From the NCBI GenBank assembly GCA_900551115.1, contig URUY01000007.1:62001-126000 (forward strand): a stretch of 64,000 bases of DNA. Reading direction: 5' to 3'. This document shows, piece by piece, positions 41,140 to 50,345 of this stretch. Origin of the DNA: an uncultured Lachnospiraceae bacterium (lineage in GTDB: Bacteria; Bacillota; Clostridia; Lachnospirales; Lachnospiraceae). The notes under the pieces were generated by a model, which ran no database searches, had not been told where the DNA came from, and worked only from the letters and a program-made list of their open reading frames with translations. The position numbers and the translations under genes are program-made. Positions within the stretch are counted from its first letter, which is position 1; each line of letters opens with the position of its first letter.

Positions 41140-42438
41140 CTAAACCAGTTTACGTTTATCAATGACATGGACAGCCTTGCCCATGCTTCTCTCGATTGTC
41201 TTCGGTTCCACAAGCTTTACCTTTACAGCCAGACCGATAGCATGCTGAATAACGGTAGCTATCTTCTTTGTCAGCTTTTCAAGCTCCTTTATTTCATCGG
41301 AGAAAAATCTTTCTTCTACCTCTACCTGTACCTCAAGGGTATCCAGATTGTTTATACGGTCCACTATCATCATGTAATGAGGCGTTGTTTCGCCCATTTC
41401 AAGAAGTGCCGACTCAATCTGGGACGGGAATACGTTGACGCCGCGGATGATCAACATATCATCAGAACGGCCCTTGAAGCGGCTGATTCTTGCAAGCGTC
41501 CTGCCGCATTCGCAGGGTGTATAGTCAATGCTGGTAAGGTCTCTTGTCCTGTAACGCAAAAGAGGAAGCCCTTCTTTGGTGATGGTAGTAAATACCAGTT
41601 CTCCCGTCTCTCCCGCAGCCACAGGTTCAAGCGTCTCTGGATGGATAATTTCAGGCAGGAAATGGTCCTCATAAACATGAAGCCCTTTATGGAAACGGCA
41701 GTCGCAGGCAACACCCGGTCCCATAACCTCACTGAGGCCGTAAATATCATGGGCATTGATATGCAATTTATTTTCAATCTGCTTACGCATATTTTCGGTC
41801 CATGGCTCTGCACCGCAAATGGCTGCCTTTAACTTGATATTGGGAATATCTCCCGCCTCCTCCAATGTCTCAGCAATATGCAACAGGTAAGAAGGGGTAC
41901 AGGCAATGGCCGTTACGCCGAAATCCTTCATCATGGTAGTCAGCTTTTTCGTATTGCCGGTAGACATGGGCACTACCATGGCTCCCAGCTTTTCTGCTCC
42001 GCCGTGGGCGCCCAAGCCCCCGGTAAAAAGACCGTAGCCGTAGGCTACCTGAATAACATCATCTCTTGTCACGCCTGCCATGGAAAGCGCTCTTGCCACA
42101 CATTCGCTCCAGATTTCCAAATCTCTTCTGGTATATCCCACTACCGTTGCTTTGCCTGTGGTACCGCTGGAGGCATGCACTCTTACGATTTCCGACTGGG
42201 GAACTGCAAACAGGCCGAAGGGATAATTGTCCCTTAAGTCACTTTTGGTGGTAAAGGGTAATTTAGATAAATCTTCAAGCCCTCTGATATCACCGGGTTC
42301 AATCCCCAGCTGCTGCATTTTTTTACGGTAAAACGGTACGTTATGGTAGACTCTGTCCACCGTCTTTACCAGTCTTGCACTCTGCAGGACGGTCATCTCA
42401 TCCCTGCTCATACATTCCTTCGTTTCATTCCATATCAT
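41140..42438 (-). CDS. paaK: Phenylacetate-CoA ligase-type aryl-CoA ligase (copy 1)
   Basis: A 432-residue AMP-forming CoA ligase. Motifs are the phosphate loop HASSGTTGKATVVGYT, the adenine-binding DIYGLSEVMGPG, the hinge-type RTRDLTSIDYTPCECGRT and RGVNVFPSQIES near the C-terminus. The start at 42438 has AGGAGG upstream. It should form CoA thioesters of phenylacetate, indoleacetate or similar acids. A second ligase 2.4 kb away in the same cluster (44835-46136) is clearly paralogous but diverged. It lies 13 bp after iorB. Confidence 0.92.
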   Translation of the reverse strand: MIWNETKECMSRDEMTVLQSARLVKTVDRVYHNVPFYRKKMQQLGIEPGDIRGLEDLSKLPFTTKSDLRDNYPFGLFAVPQSEIVRVHASSGTTGKATVVGYTRRDLEIWSECVARALSMAGVTRDDVIQVAYGYGLFTGGLGAHGGAEKLGAMVVPMSTGNTKKLTTMMKDFGVTAIACTPSYLLHIAETLEEAGDIPNIKLKAAICGAEPWTENMRKQIENKLHINAHDIYGLSEVMGPGVACDCRFHKGLHVYEDHFLPEIIHPETLEPVAAGETGELVFTTITKEGLPLLRYRTRDLTSIDYTPCECGRTLARISRFKGRSDDMLIIRGVNVFPSQIESALLEMGETTPHYMMIVDRINNLDTLEVQVEVEERFFSDEIKELEKLTKKIATVIQHAIGLAVKVKLVEPKTIERSMGKAVHVIDKRKLV

Positions 42439-42451
42439 TTTGCCTTTCCTC

Positions 42452-43021
42452 CTAGTCTTCAAAGCCTCTTAAAAACGCCTTTTTGTTGATTTCCACCGTC
42501 TTAGGGGGCACTGTTTTTTCGATTACCTTAAGCCACATATCCTTATCAAAGTCCATATGCTTTGCCGCAAGTCCCAATACGATTACGTTAAAAGCCTTCA
42601 CGTTGCCTAACGCCGCTGCTTCTTCCATAGCATTTATAGCATATACCTTATACTTTTCTGACAGCTTTTCTATAATATTTTCAGGGTAGGCTGCTGCGCC
42701 GGTCACCACCGTAATCGGATCGATGCGCCAGTCATTTACCACGATAACGCCGCCTTTTTTAAGAAAATGAGCATATCTTAAAGCTTCCAGCCTTTCAAAG
42801 GCAATCAGTACATCCGCACAGCCTTCTTCTACAATAGGCTCTGCCACTTCACTGCCGTAGCGTACAAAGGTAACCACGCTGCCGCCGCGCTGCGCCATGC
42901 CGTGTACCTCCGATAATTTTACGTCATAGCCGGCTTCTACCGTCATACCGCCTAAAATACGGCTGGTAAGCAGCGTTCCCTGCCCGCCGACGCCTACAAT
43001 CATAATATTTTTTGTTTCCAC
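42452..43021 (-). CDS. iorB: Indolepyruvate:ferredoxin oxidoreductase beta subunit
   Basis: A 189-residue subunit of the gamma-type pyruvate oxidoreductase fold. The start NIMIVGVGGQGTLLTSRILG, then KLSEVHGMAQRGGSVVTFVRYG, are typical. With IorA it converts aryl pyruvates (indolepyruvate, phenylpyruvate, hydroxyphenylpyruvate) to aryl-acetyl-CoA and reduced ferredoxin. It is flanked by iorA and a paaK gene on the same strand. Confidence 0.95.
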   Translation of the reverse strand: METKNIMIVGVGGQGTLLTSRILGGMTVEAGYDVKLSEVHGMAQRGGSVVTFVRYGSEVAEPIVEEGCADVLIAFERLEALRYAHFLKKGGVIVVNDWRIDPITVVTGAAAYPENIIEKLSEKYKVYAINAMEEAAALGNVKAFNVIVLGLAAKHMDFDKDMWLKVIEKTVPPKTVEINKKAFLRGFED

Positions 43022-43040
43022 TTATTCATCCTCCTGCTTT

Positions 43041-43099
43041 CTTTCAATAACTTCTGTAAGTACTGTCTCTTCAAGTACCATTGCTTTAAATACTATCGC
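43041..43099. repeat. 15-bp tandem repeats spanning the iorA stop codon
   Basis: Minus-strand units GCGATAGTATTTAAA (43085-43099), GCAATGGTACTTGAA (43070-43084) and GAGACAGTACTTACA (43055-43069), plus a degenerate fourth (43041-43054). The first holds the iorA TAG, which aligns with TGG and CAG in the next units. Differences between the first two are all transitions. Confidence 0.7.
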
Positions 43100-44832
43100 T
43101 TCTCACAGGAAATTGCATCAAACATACAAAGATTCTTACACAGTCCGCAGCCATTGCACATGGTTTCGTCTATGGAAATCGTACCGTCCGCATTCTTTGT
43201 CAGAGCCGGACAGCCCGGACGCAGACAGGCACCGCACTTTTTACATTTTTCAGGAATGGGTCTGCACACATTGGGGAATACATTGCCCTTTAACAGCACG
43301 CAGGGAGACTTGGTAATGATAACGGAAACCTCTTCCCTGTTCGTTTCCTCCTTGATAACCCTCTCAAGCTCTTTTAAATCAAAAGCATTTACTTCACAGA
43401 CATGCTTGATGCCCATGGATTTGCAAAGCTCATAAATATTGATGGCAGGAACCACCTCACCCATTAACGTCTTACCGGTTGCCGCATGGTCCTGATGCCC
43501 TGTCATGCCTGTAGTGGAGTTATCTAAAATCATAACCGTGCCGTTACCCTGGTTATATACCATATTCATCAGGGAATTGACGCCTGTATGCATAAAGGTA
43601 GAATCACCGATAACTGCAACCCAGTTTTTGATGTAATCCTTTCCCTTTGCCTTTTCCATACCGTGAAGAGTGGAAATGCTGGCTCCCATACATACCGTGG
43701 TATCAATAACGTTAAGGGGGGCAACTGCACCTAAGGTATAACAGCCGATATCCCCTGCCGCATGGATTTTTAACTTGTTAAGCACGGAAAATACGCTTCT
43801 GTGGGGACAGCCGGGACACAAAATAGGCGGTCTTGCAGGCACCTTTTCCGGTTCTTCCATAAAGGAAGTATCCTGAAGCACGGCCTTGCGCAGCATATTG
43901 GCGCTGTACTCTCCCTGAATGGTAAAGATTTCCTTGCCGACAGCTTTAATGCCCCAGGAACGTACCTGCTCCTCTATAACCGGTTCCAGCTCTTCAAATA
44001 TGTACAGCTTATCTACTTTAGAAGCAAATTCTTCAATTAATTTTCTGGGCAGGGGATGCACCATACCAAGCTTTAAGACAGACGCATCAGGACACGCCTC
44101 CCTTACATACTGGTAAGGAATACCGCTGGTAATAAAACCGATGGAAGTGTCCCTGTACTCTGCTCTGTTAATAGAAAAATCACAGCTGTCTTCTGCAAGC
44201 TTCTTCATCCGCTCTTCCACATACAGATGACGGCCCTTCGCATTGCCGGGCATCATAACGAATTTAGCCGGATTGCGCTCATAAGCCTTGTCTTCAGGCT
44301 CCACCCTGTCACACAGCTCCACTGTTCCCTGAGAATGGGAAAGTCTTGTAGTAGTCCTTAAGATCACCGGTGTATCGTAGTTTTCACTTACCTCAAAAGC
44401 AAATTTCATAAATTCCTTTGCTTCCGCACTGTCAGAGGGCTCTACAACCGGCACAATGGCAGCTCTCGCCACACATCTTGAATCCTGTTCGTTCTGGGAG
44501 CTGTAAAGGCCGGGGTCGTCTGCTGCCACCAGCACCAAACCGCCGTTCACACCTGCGTAGGAAATGGTATACAAAGGGTCGCTTGCTACATTTACCCCTA
44601 CATGCTTCATGGAAGCCATAGCTCTGACACCGCTTATGGAAGCACCTATTGCCACCTCCATAGCTACCTTTTCATTGGGAGACCACTCTGCGTAAATCTC
44701 CGGATATTTTACGATATTTTCACTGATTTCTGTACTGGGCGTGCCGGGATAAGCAGCAGAAACCTTTACTCCTGCCTCATATGCACCTCTGGCAATCGCC
44801 TCATTTCCCAACATAATTTTTTTCTCTGCCAC
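43093..44832 (-). CDS. iorA: Indolepyruvate:ferredoxin oxidoreductase alpha subunit
   Basis: A 579-residue thiamine diphosphate enzyme subunit. The N-terminal pyrimidine domain (GNEAIARGAYEAGVKVSAAYPGTPSTE, in part) is followed by the TPP-binding domain with GDSTFMHTGVNSL and ILDNSTTGMTGHQ. A C-terminal pair of 4Fe-4S clusters has CKKCGACLRPGCP and CNGCGLCKNLC. CPGCPHRS marks another conserved Cys pair. It makes aryl-acetyl-CoA and reduced ferredoxin from aryl pyruvates, or the reverse. It starts 3 bp after the upstream ligase stops. Confidence 0.96.
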   Translation of the reverse strand: MAEKKIMLGNEAIARGAYEAGVKVSAAYPGTPSTEISENIVKYPEIYAEWSPNEKVAMEVAIGASISGVRAMASMKHVGVNVASDPLYTISYAGVNGGLVLVAADDPGLYSSQNEQDSRCVARAAIVPVVEPSDSAEAKEFMKFAFEVSENYDTPVILRTTTRLSHSQGTVELCDRVEPEDKAYERNPAKFVMMPGNAKGRHLYVEERMKKLAEDSCDFSINRAEYRDTSIGFITSGIPYQYVREACPDASVLKLGMVHPLPRKLIEEFASKVDKLYIFEELEPVIEEQVRSWGIKAVGKEIFTIQGEYSANMLRKAVLQDTSFMEEPEKVPARPPILCPGCPHRSVFSVLNKLKIHAAGDIGCYTLGAVAPLNVIDTTVCMGASISTLHGMEKAKGKDYIKNWVAVIGDSTFMHTGVNSLMNMVYNQGNGTVMILDNSTTGMTGHQDHAATGKTLMGEVVPAINIYELCKSMGIKHVCEVNAFDLKELERVIKEETNREEVSVIITKSPCVLLKGNVFPNVCRPIPEKCKKCGACLRPGCPALTKNADGTISIDETMCNGCGLCKNLCMFDAISCEKR

Positions 44833-44834
44833 GT

Positions 44835-46136
44835 CTATACATCCTTTCTCAAATCTTTTACTCTTTTGGCTTTTCCTTCAAAGCGCTGCAGCGTATTGGG
44901 GGATTCCAGACTGATTTTGGCATCCAGCCCCAGCATCACGCGCAGCTTGCTCTTTATCATCTTTTCAATGGCTTCCAGCTCCTTAAAGGAGTCGGTTGCC
45001 TTTAACAGTTCTACCCTGATTTCCATTCTGTCCGTATGATTTTCACGGGTCAGGATAATCTCATAATGGGGACCGATTTCCTCCACGCTTAAGATAACCT
45101 CTTCAATCTGGCTGGGGAATACGTTTACGCCTCTGATTTTCAGCATGTCATCCGTTCTGCCGTCCAGGTTTTCCATACGGCAGGTGGTACGCCCGCATTT
45201 GCAGGGTTCATAGATAAGACGGGTGATATCCTTTGTCCTGTAGCGGATAAGCGGAAGGCCTTCCTTATAAATACAGGTCACAACCAGCTCGCCCTTCTCT
45301 CCGGGAGGCAGTACCTCGCCGGTCTTTGGATCTATAATTTCCGGAATAAAATAATCCTCGTTAATATGCATACCGCAGAGATATTCGCATTCTCCGGATA
45401 CACCGGGACCCATCAGCTCGCTCATGCCGTAGTTGGAGGTCACCTTTATATCATCTCCCCAGAGCTTATGCATCTCCGCACGCATGGCATCTGTTAAAAG
45501 CTCGCTTCCCACCAGACCTATTTTTACCTGTAAATCCTTTTTGGGGTCGATGCCCATGGACTGCGCCACTTCCGCTAACCGGAGCGCATAGGAGGGCGTT
45601 GCTACCAGAAGCGAGGTGCCAAAATCCTTCATATACATAATCTGCTTTTCGGAATTACCCGTAGAAGAGGGAACCATGGTCGCACCGATATTTTCAAGGC
45701 CGTAATGCAGTCCCAGCGCGCCGGTAAACATACCGTATCCGAAACATATCTGTGCCACATCCTTTTTGGTGGCGCCGCCCATTACCGCAATACGGGATAC
45801 ACATTCCGTCCACATCTGCAAATCTCTTCTTGTATATCCGACTACCGTAGGCTTGCCGGTAGTGCCGCTGGACGCATGAATACGCACAAGCTCTTCCTTG
45901 TCTACGGCAAACAGACCGAAAGGATAATTGTCACGCAAATCCTGCTTCGTGACAAAGGGCAGCTTTGCCAAATCCTTCAGGCACTTGATATCAGCAGGCG
46001 CAACACCTGCCTCCTCCATCTTCCTTCTATAGGCAGGTACCTTATCCCATACCTGATGCACCGTCTGTTTTAAGCGCTCAAGCTGTATGGCTTCTATTTC
46101 CTGTCTTGACAAGGTTTCTTCTTTTGACCATATCAT
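44835..46136 (-). CDS. paaK: Phenylacetate-CoA ligase-type aryl-CoA ligase (copy 2)
   Basis: A 433-residue AMP-forming ligase and the first gene of the ligase-iorA-iorB-ligase-ACT cluster. Motifs are HASSGTTGKPTVVGYTRR, SNYGMSELMGPG, RTKDITRLIYEPCKCGRT and RGVNVFPSQIEE. It has about 20 residues unlike copy 1 in the substrate region (for example FGTSLLVATPSYALRLAEV versus FGVTAIACTPSYLLHIAET), so the two may prefer different aryl acids. CTTGGAGGA lies just upstream of its ATG. Confidence 0.92.
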   Translation of the reverse strand: MIWSKEETLSRQEIEAIQLERLKQTVHQVWDKVPAYRRKMEEAGVAPADIKCLKDLAKLPFVTKQDLRDNYPFGLFAVDKEELVRIHASSGTTGKPTVVGYTRRDLQMWTECVSRIAVMGGATKKDVAQICFGYGMFTGALGLHYGLENIGATMVPSSTGNSEKQIMYMKDFGTSLLVATPSYALRLAEVAQSMGIDPKKDLQVKIGLVGSELLTDAMRAEMHKLWGDDIKVTSNYGMSELMGPGVSGECEYLCGMHINEDYFIPEIIDPKTGEVLPPGEKGELVVTCIYKEGLPLIRYRTKDITRLIYEPCKCGRTTCRMENLDGRTDDMLKIRGVNVFPSQIEEVILSVEEIGPHYEIILTRENHTDRMEIRVELLKATDSFKELEAIEKMIKSKLRVMLGLDAKISLESPNTLQRFEGKAKRVKDLRKDV

Positions 46137-46277
46137 AATTTATCCTCCAAGTTTCCTTCCATTCCCCTGCACTTTAACACTACAAAGCATTAATTTCACA
46201 AAGTACACCCATTGTACCACACTCTCCACTCGGATTTCTACCATCAAAACCAACAAAGATTTGGTCGTTTTTTTGGC

Positions 46278-46309
46278 AATAGGAAACAGCACCCGGTAAA
46301 TGGGTGCTG
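46278..46309 (-). terminator. Probable terminator after the Bce-type permease
   Basis: On the minus strand CAGCACCC pairs with GGGTGCTG around a 7-nt loop, followed by TTTCCTATT. The T-tract is interrupted, so efficiency is uncertain. Confidence 0.55.
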
Positions 46310-46315
46310 CCTGTC

Positions 46316-48376
46316 CTATTTTTCCTCCACAATCCTTTTGCTTCCATAATAAGTAGCAATAAAGTAGCCGCCGTAAACCGCAAGCAGAAGCGCTGCCGTA
46401 ATACCCACGCCCGAAAGCATGCTGCCCTGATTAAAGGCTTGGAGCATAAACGATATAAACCGCATGCCGAACCATGCATGGATGACTGCCAAAAAAAGAG
46501 GCAGTATAAAAAACAGTCCTATCTGCCAGAACAGCGCACGATGAAGCATTTTTTCATCCGCTCCCACCTTCCTGAGGATTTCATATCTTCCTTTGCTGTC
46601 CGTACTCTCAGACAACGCTTTCAATGCAAGAATTGCCGCTCCTGAAATCAGAAAGATAATCCCCAGATAGAGTACTACAAAGGTGACAATTGCCGCCAGT
46701 CCTGTAGCGGTTTCATAAATCACAAATTTTGTAATGCCCTGGGATCCTGTATATTCCTCTGCTTTTTCTTCGGGTATATTTACAAGGATATCCTCTATAT
46801 GTCTTCTTTCTTCCTCCGTATCTGCGTCATAATTCCCTGCCAGGAAATTATATTCCCGCGTAAGCGCCTTCCCTGCTTCTGCTTCTATCACCGCATCCGG
46901 CACTAAAATGACGCCGACATTTACATGACTGCCGCTCATCATAATATAACCTTCCTGACATTCCGCATACCGGGGCTTTAAGGTAGATTCTCCTATGGTG
47001 AGATAAACACCGCCTGAAAGCGCCATATTTCGCAGATTTGCCATATTGTCATAATCGCAGAGTATCAGATATTCATCTTCCTTCAATTCATAAACAGGAA
47101 TCCCGTAAAGCGCTGCCAGTCTGTTATAAGCAGAAACTCCCATAATGCTTTCTGCCATATCCATATTGATAAAGGGAAACTGCTCTCTGATCTGCGTCTC
47201 ATATGCACCCAGCGAGGTCTTTAGGGTAATGGCGGCATCCGTATAAACACTTTCCTCCACATAGCCGTCTTTTAGATATTCCATGGAAAATCCTATATCG
47301 TTAAGCATCTCTGCCACGCTCTTTTTTGAATTTTCCACAAGGATATCGTCAAAGCTGCCGTCCTTCGGTAAATCCATGGTCTTTTCCATATACATATCTA
47401 CCGGCGTCATCTCCTTCAAGTCAGCCCGCAGGGCACTGTTCATGGACATGCCTGAACAGAATGCACAAATAGTGGCAAAGAGCAGCAGGCAGATAACCGT
47501 CATGGAAAAAACTGCCGTATTCATGTTGCTGCCAAGCTGCCTTAAAATAAACGCATTAAGCTCCTTATAATAAATTCCCTTAAACTGCTTTACCAGCTTT
47601 AGCAAAAATCCGGTCAAGGACCAAAAAACCAGAAAAGTACCTACGCAGCCAAGTAAAATCATGATACCGGCCTTTTCTCTGGATATGCTTGATGACGCAT
47701 ATCCTACCTGATAATAGGCATAACCTAAAATTCCCGCAGCCAGCAGAAATACAAGAACCGCAACGCCCGTGTGCTTCATGGTCTGCCTTTCGCCTTTGTG
47801 TCCTGCCAAAAACAAATCAATCAGCTTATATTTGGAAATCGTAAAAGCATTGAACAGCAGCACAATGCCGTACATAATACCAAAATTGATAACCGTTTTC
47901 TGTAAGGCAGACACAGAAACCGTAAAGGTGTAGCCCGTCAGGTCTGCTTCAAACAGCCTGGCAACTAAAATGGACATAAACTGAGATGTAAAAACACCGA
48001 TAACAAGACCTACACCTAAAGACAGGATGCCGATTAATACGGTCTCACCGAACAGAATCCTGGAAATTCCGCCTTTGCTCATTCCCAGCATCATATATAC
48101 GCCAAACTCTTTTTTTCTGCGCTTAATCAGAAAATTATTGGCATAAACAATCAGAAAACCTAAAATAAACGCCACAATTACCGATACAAAGGAAAGCATA
48201 TTCACCATAAGCTGTACCATCTGATAACCTGACTCTGAAATGCCCTTCATTGCCCGCTGGCTTTCCAACGCATTAAAAACATAAAAAATTGCCACGCCCA
48301 AAATCAGTGTCAGAAAATAGACAGCATAATCCCTCATACTTTTTCTGATATTCTTTACGGAAAGCTTAAATAACAT
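46316..48376 (-). CDS. Bce-type ABC transporter permease
   Basis: A 686-residue FtsX-like permease with ten predicted helices and a large extracellular domain between helices 7 and 8 (about residues 320-545). The opening LFKLSVKNIRKSMRDYAVYF is characteristic of BceB/VraG-type peptide antibiotic resistance transporters. These both confer resistance to cell-wall-active peptides (bacitracin, nisin, mersacidin) and signal to the partner kinase. It overlaps the ATPase gene by 11 bp. Confidence 0.94.
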   Translation of the reverse strand: MLFKLSVKNIRKSMRDYAVYFLTLILGVAIFYVFNALESQRAMKGISESGYQMVQLMVNMLSFVSVIVAFILGFLIVYANNFLIKRRKKEFGVYMMLGMSKGGISRILFGETVLIGILSLGVGLVIGVFTSQFMSILVARLFEADLTGYTFTVSVSALQKTVINFGIMYGIVLLFNAFTISKYKLIDLFLAGHKGERQTMKHTGVAVLVFLLAAGILGYAYYQVGYASSSISREKAGIMILLGCVGTFLVFWSLTGFLLKLVKQFKGIYYKELNAFILRQLGSNMNTAVFSMTVICLLLFATICAFCSGMSMNSALRADLKEMTPVDMYMEKTMDLPKDGSFDDILVENSKKSVAEMLNDIGFSMEYLKDGYVEESVYTDAAITLKTSLGAYETQIREQFPFINMDMAESIMGVSAYNRLAALYGIPVYELKEDEYLILCDYDNMANLRNMALSGGVYLTIGESTLKPRYAECQEGYIMMSGSHVNVGVILVPDAVIEAEAGKALTREYNFLAGNYDADTEEERRHIEDILVNIPEEKAEEYTGSQGITKFVIYETATGLAAIVTFVVLYLGIIFLISGAAILALKALSESTDSKGRYEILRKVGADEKMLHRALFWQIGLFFILPLFLAVIHAWFGMRFISFMLQAFNQGSMLSGVGITAALLLAVYGGYFIATYYGSKRIVEEK

Positions 48377-49136
48377 CGTTCAGTTCACCTCCCAGCAAAG
48401 AAACCACATCTATGATTTTGTTGAAAAAGGTCTTTCTGCTCTCCTCTTCCCCTCTTCGCAGCTCCGTAAATATCTGTCCGTCCTTGATAAATATAATGCG
48501 GGAAGCATAGCTTGCCGTAAAGGCATCGTGGGTTACCATTAAAATAGTAGCGGAAAGCTCCTCGTTTAAATAGGTAAAGTTTTCCAAAAGCAGCCTTGCC
48601 GCCTTGGAATCCAGCGCTCCCGTAGGCTCGTCTGCCAGGACCAGCCTGGGATTGGTAATCACTGCCCTTGCGCTTGCCACCCGCTGTTTCTGCCCGCCGG
48701 ACATCTGATAAGGATACTTCTTCAGCACCTCCGCAATCCCAAGCTGTCCTGCAATAGCCCCTACTCTTTGCTCTATTTCCCGGCTGCCCTTCCTTTGAAT
48801 AGACAAAGCCAGCGCAATATTTTCATAGGCAGTCATGGTATCAAGCAGATTGAAATCCTGAAAAATAAAGCCCAGCCCCTCCCGCCTGAACCGGTTTAAG
48901 GCGCCGCCCTTAAGCTCTGTAATATCCCTGCCGTCCACGTAAATATGGCCGCCCGTCACCCTGTCAATGGTAGAAATGCAGTTAAGCAGCGTTGTCTTGC
49001 CGCTGCCGCTGGCTCCCATGATGCCTACAAATTCACCTGTTTCTACCTCAAAGCTGATATTTTCAAGAGCTTTTGTCAGATTTCCCTTACTTCCGTAATA
49101 TTTTTCTACATTCTGTACCTGTAAAACCGTACCCAT
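48366..49136 (-). CDS. Bce-type ABC transporter ATP-binding protein
   Basis: A 256-residue ATPase of the MacB/BceA group. It has Walker A GASGSGKTTLLNCI, a Q-loop in FIFQDFNLLDTM, the signature MSGGQKQRVASARA, Walker B LVLADEPTGALD and the switch His in VTHD. The start at 49136 is chosen on ribosome-binding-site spacing. It pairs with the 686-residue permease and is preceded by a BceR-type operator at 49268-49287, so it is expected to be induced by the adjacent two-component system. Confidence 0.94.
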   Translation of the reverse strand: MGTVLQVQNVEKYYGSKGNLTKALENISFEVETGEFVGIMGASGSGKTTLLNCISTIDRVTGGHIYVDGRDITELKGGALNRFRREGLGFIFQDFNLLDTMTAYENIALALSIQRKGSREIEQRVGAIAGQLGIAEVLKKYPYQMSGGQKQRVASARAVITNPRLVLADEPTGALDSKAARLLLENFTYLNEELSATILMVTHDAFTASYASRIIFIKDGQIFTELRRGEEESRKTFFNKIIDVVSLLGGELNDVI

Positions 49137-49267
49137 TTTTCCTCTCATTCCTCTCTTTTCTCGTAAATCGGGAAGCGTTTTCTTCCCGCGGCTTTGGCCG
49201 ATGCTTCATGTTACGGTTTTATCTTAATAAAAAAATTGTCTTACTGCCATTTTTTCACCTTACGCTT

Positions 49268-49287
49268 ACCTTACAGTTTTGTAAGGT
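49268..49287 (-). promoter_or_regulatory. BceR-type operator upstream of the ABC genes
   Basis: The palindrome ACCTTACAGTTTTGTAAGGT contains TTACA-N4-TGTAA, the known binding motif of BceR-like response regulators. It lies about 130 bp before the ATPase start. A TAAGAT element 45 bp downstream is a possible -10. The rest of the 183-bp spacer (49149-49331) holds no gene. Confidence 0.85.
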
Positions 49288-49331
49288 TTTCCCATACCCG
49301 GTCAATCCTATCCTCTTTGGCCCTTTCTGCT

Positions 49332-50345
49332 TTACCGTACCTCATCTGTATAGGCTGACTTGGGAAATACAAGCGTTACCGTACTGCCTTTCCCCTCCGC
49401 CGAGGAAAAGCGGATATTGTGTCCCAGCCTGCCGCACAGCTTTTTACAAAGATACAGACCGATTCCCGTGGATTTCCTGTATTTACGCCCGTTTGTACCG
49501 GTAAAGCCCTTATCAAATACTCTTGCTACCTCTTCCTCTTTTACACCGATACCGTTGTCCTTTATATATAGAAGAATCTGCTCCTTTGCCTCCTCGCTGT
49601 ATATCTCCAGCACCAGCCCTCCCTTTACCGCGTATTTTATGCTGTTATTCAAAATCTGCCCCAGAATAAATTCCATCCATTTACCGTCACTGTAAACCTC
49701 CCTGTCAAGGTCATGCAGATTTATGGACGCATGTATGCCGATAAGCTCTCTTTTCTTTTGCAAAAGCGCCTGTCCCGTTACCTTCTCCAGATTCACCTTT
49801 TTAATCAGATAGTCCTTTTCCACATCGGAGCTTCTGGCATAGAAAAGCGCCTGCTCCACGCAGCCCTCTACCCGGTCAATTTCCGTGATAAGAGCCAAAT
49901 CCGTTTCCGCATGATTTTCCAAAATCATGCGAATCGCCGCAATGGGTACCTTCACCTCATGTATCCACATTTCGATATATTCCTTATATTCCCTGCTGTC
50001 GTTTCTATACCCGGCAACATGCTCGTTCATGCTCTTGCCTACCGCTCTGAAAATCTCATAAAGCAGCTTCTCTTCCTGCCTTTTTCCGGCATGCATCATT
50101 TCCGGCACAAGATACTTTCGGGAGAGACTATCCGTCATTTCCTGTATTTCCGTCAGATACTTTTTCTGTTTTCCATACTCCAGGAAAGTACCTGCAAAAA
50201 AAGCAGCCGTAAGGCTGATTCCCGTATAAATCATCAGCCACCCGCCGCTGTTTAAGGTCAAAAGAAATGTTTCCATTGAAAAGAGGAGCCACAAAAAAAT
50301 ACAAAGCCAAACGCCATGCTCCTTTAACCATGTTAAATATTTCAT
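49332..50345 (-). CDS. Bce-type intramembrane sensor histidine kinase
   Basis: A 337-residue kinase with two N-terminal helices (about residues 13-30 and 34-52) and almost no extracellular loop, as in intramembrane-sensing BceS kinases that detect transporter flux. The phosphoacceptor His is in WIHEVKVPIAAIRM. The ATPase domain has N-box LNNSIKYA, G1 IKDNGIGVK and G2 GLYLCKKLC. It overlaps the response regulator by 4 bp and precedes the ABC genes. Confidence 0.94.
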   Translation of the reverse strand: MKYLTWLKEHGVWLCIFLWLLFSMETFLLTLNSGGWLMIYTGISLTAAFFAGTFLEYGKQKKYLTEIQEMTDSLSRKYLVPEMMHAGKRQEEKLLYEIFRAVGKSMNEHVAGYRNDSREYKEYIEMWIHEVKVPIAAIRMILENHAETDLALITEIDRVEGCVEQALFYARSSDVEKDYLIKKVNLEKVTGQALLQKKRELIGIHASINLHDLDREVYSDGKWMEFILGQILNNSIKYAVKGGLVLEIYSEEAKEQILLYIKDNGIGVKEEEVARVFDKGFTGTNGRKYRKSTGIGLYLCKKLCGRLGHNIRFSSAEGKGSTVTLVFPKSAYTDEVR

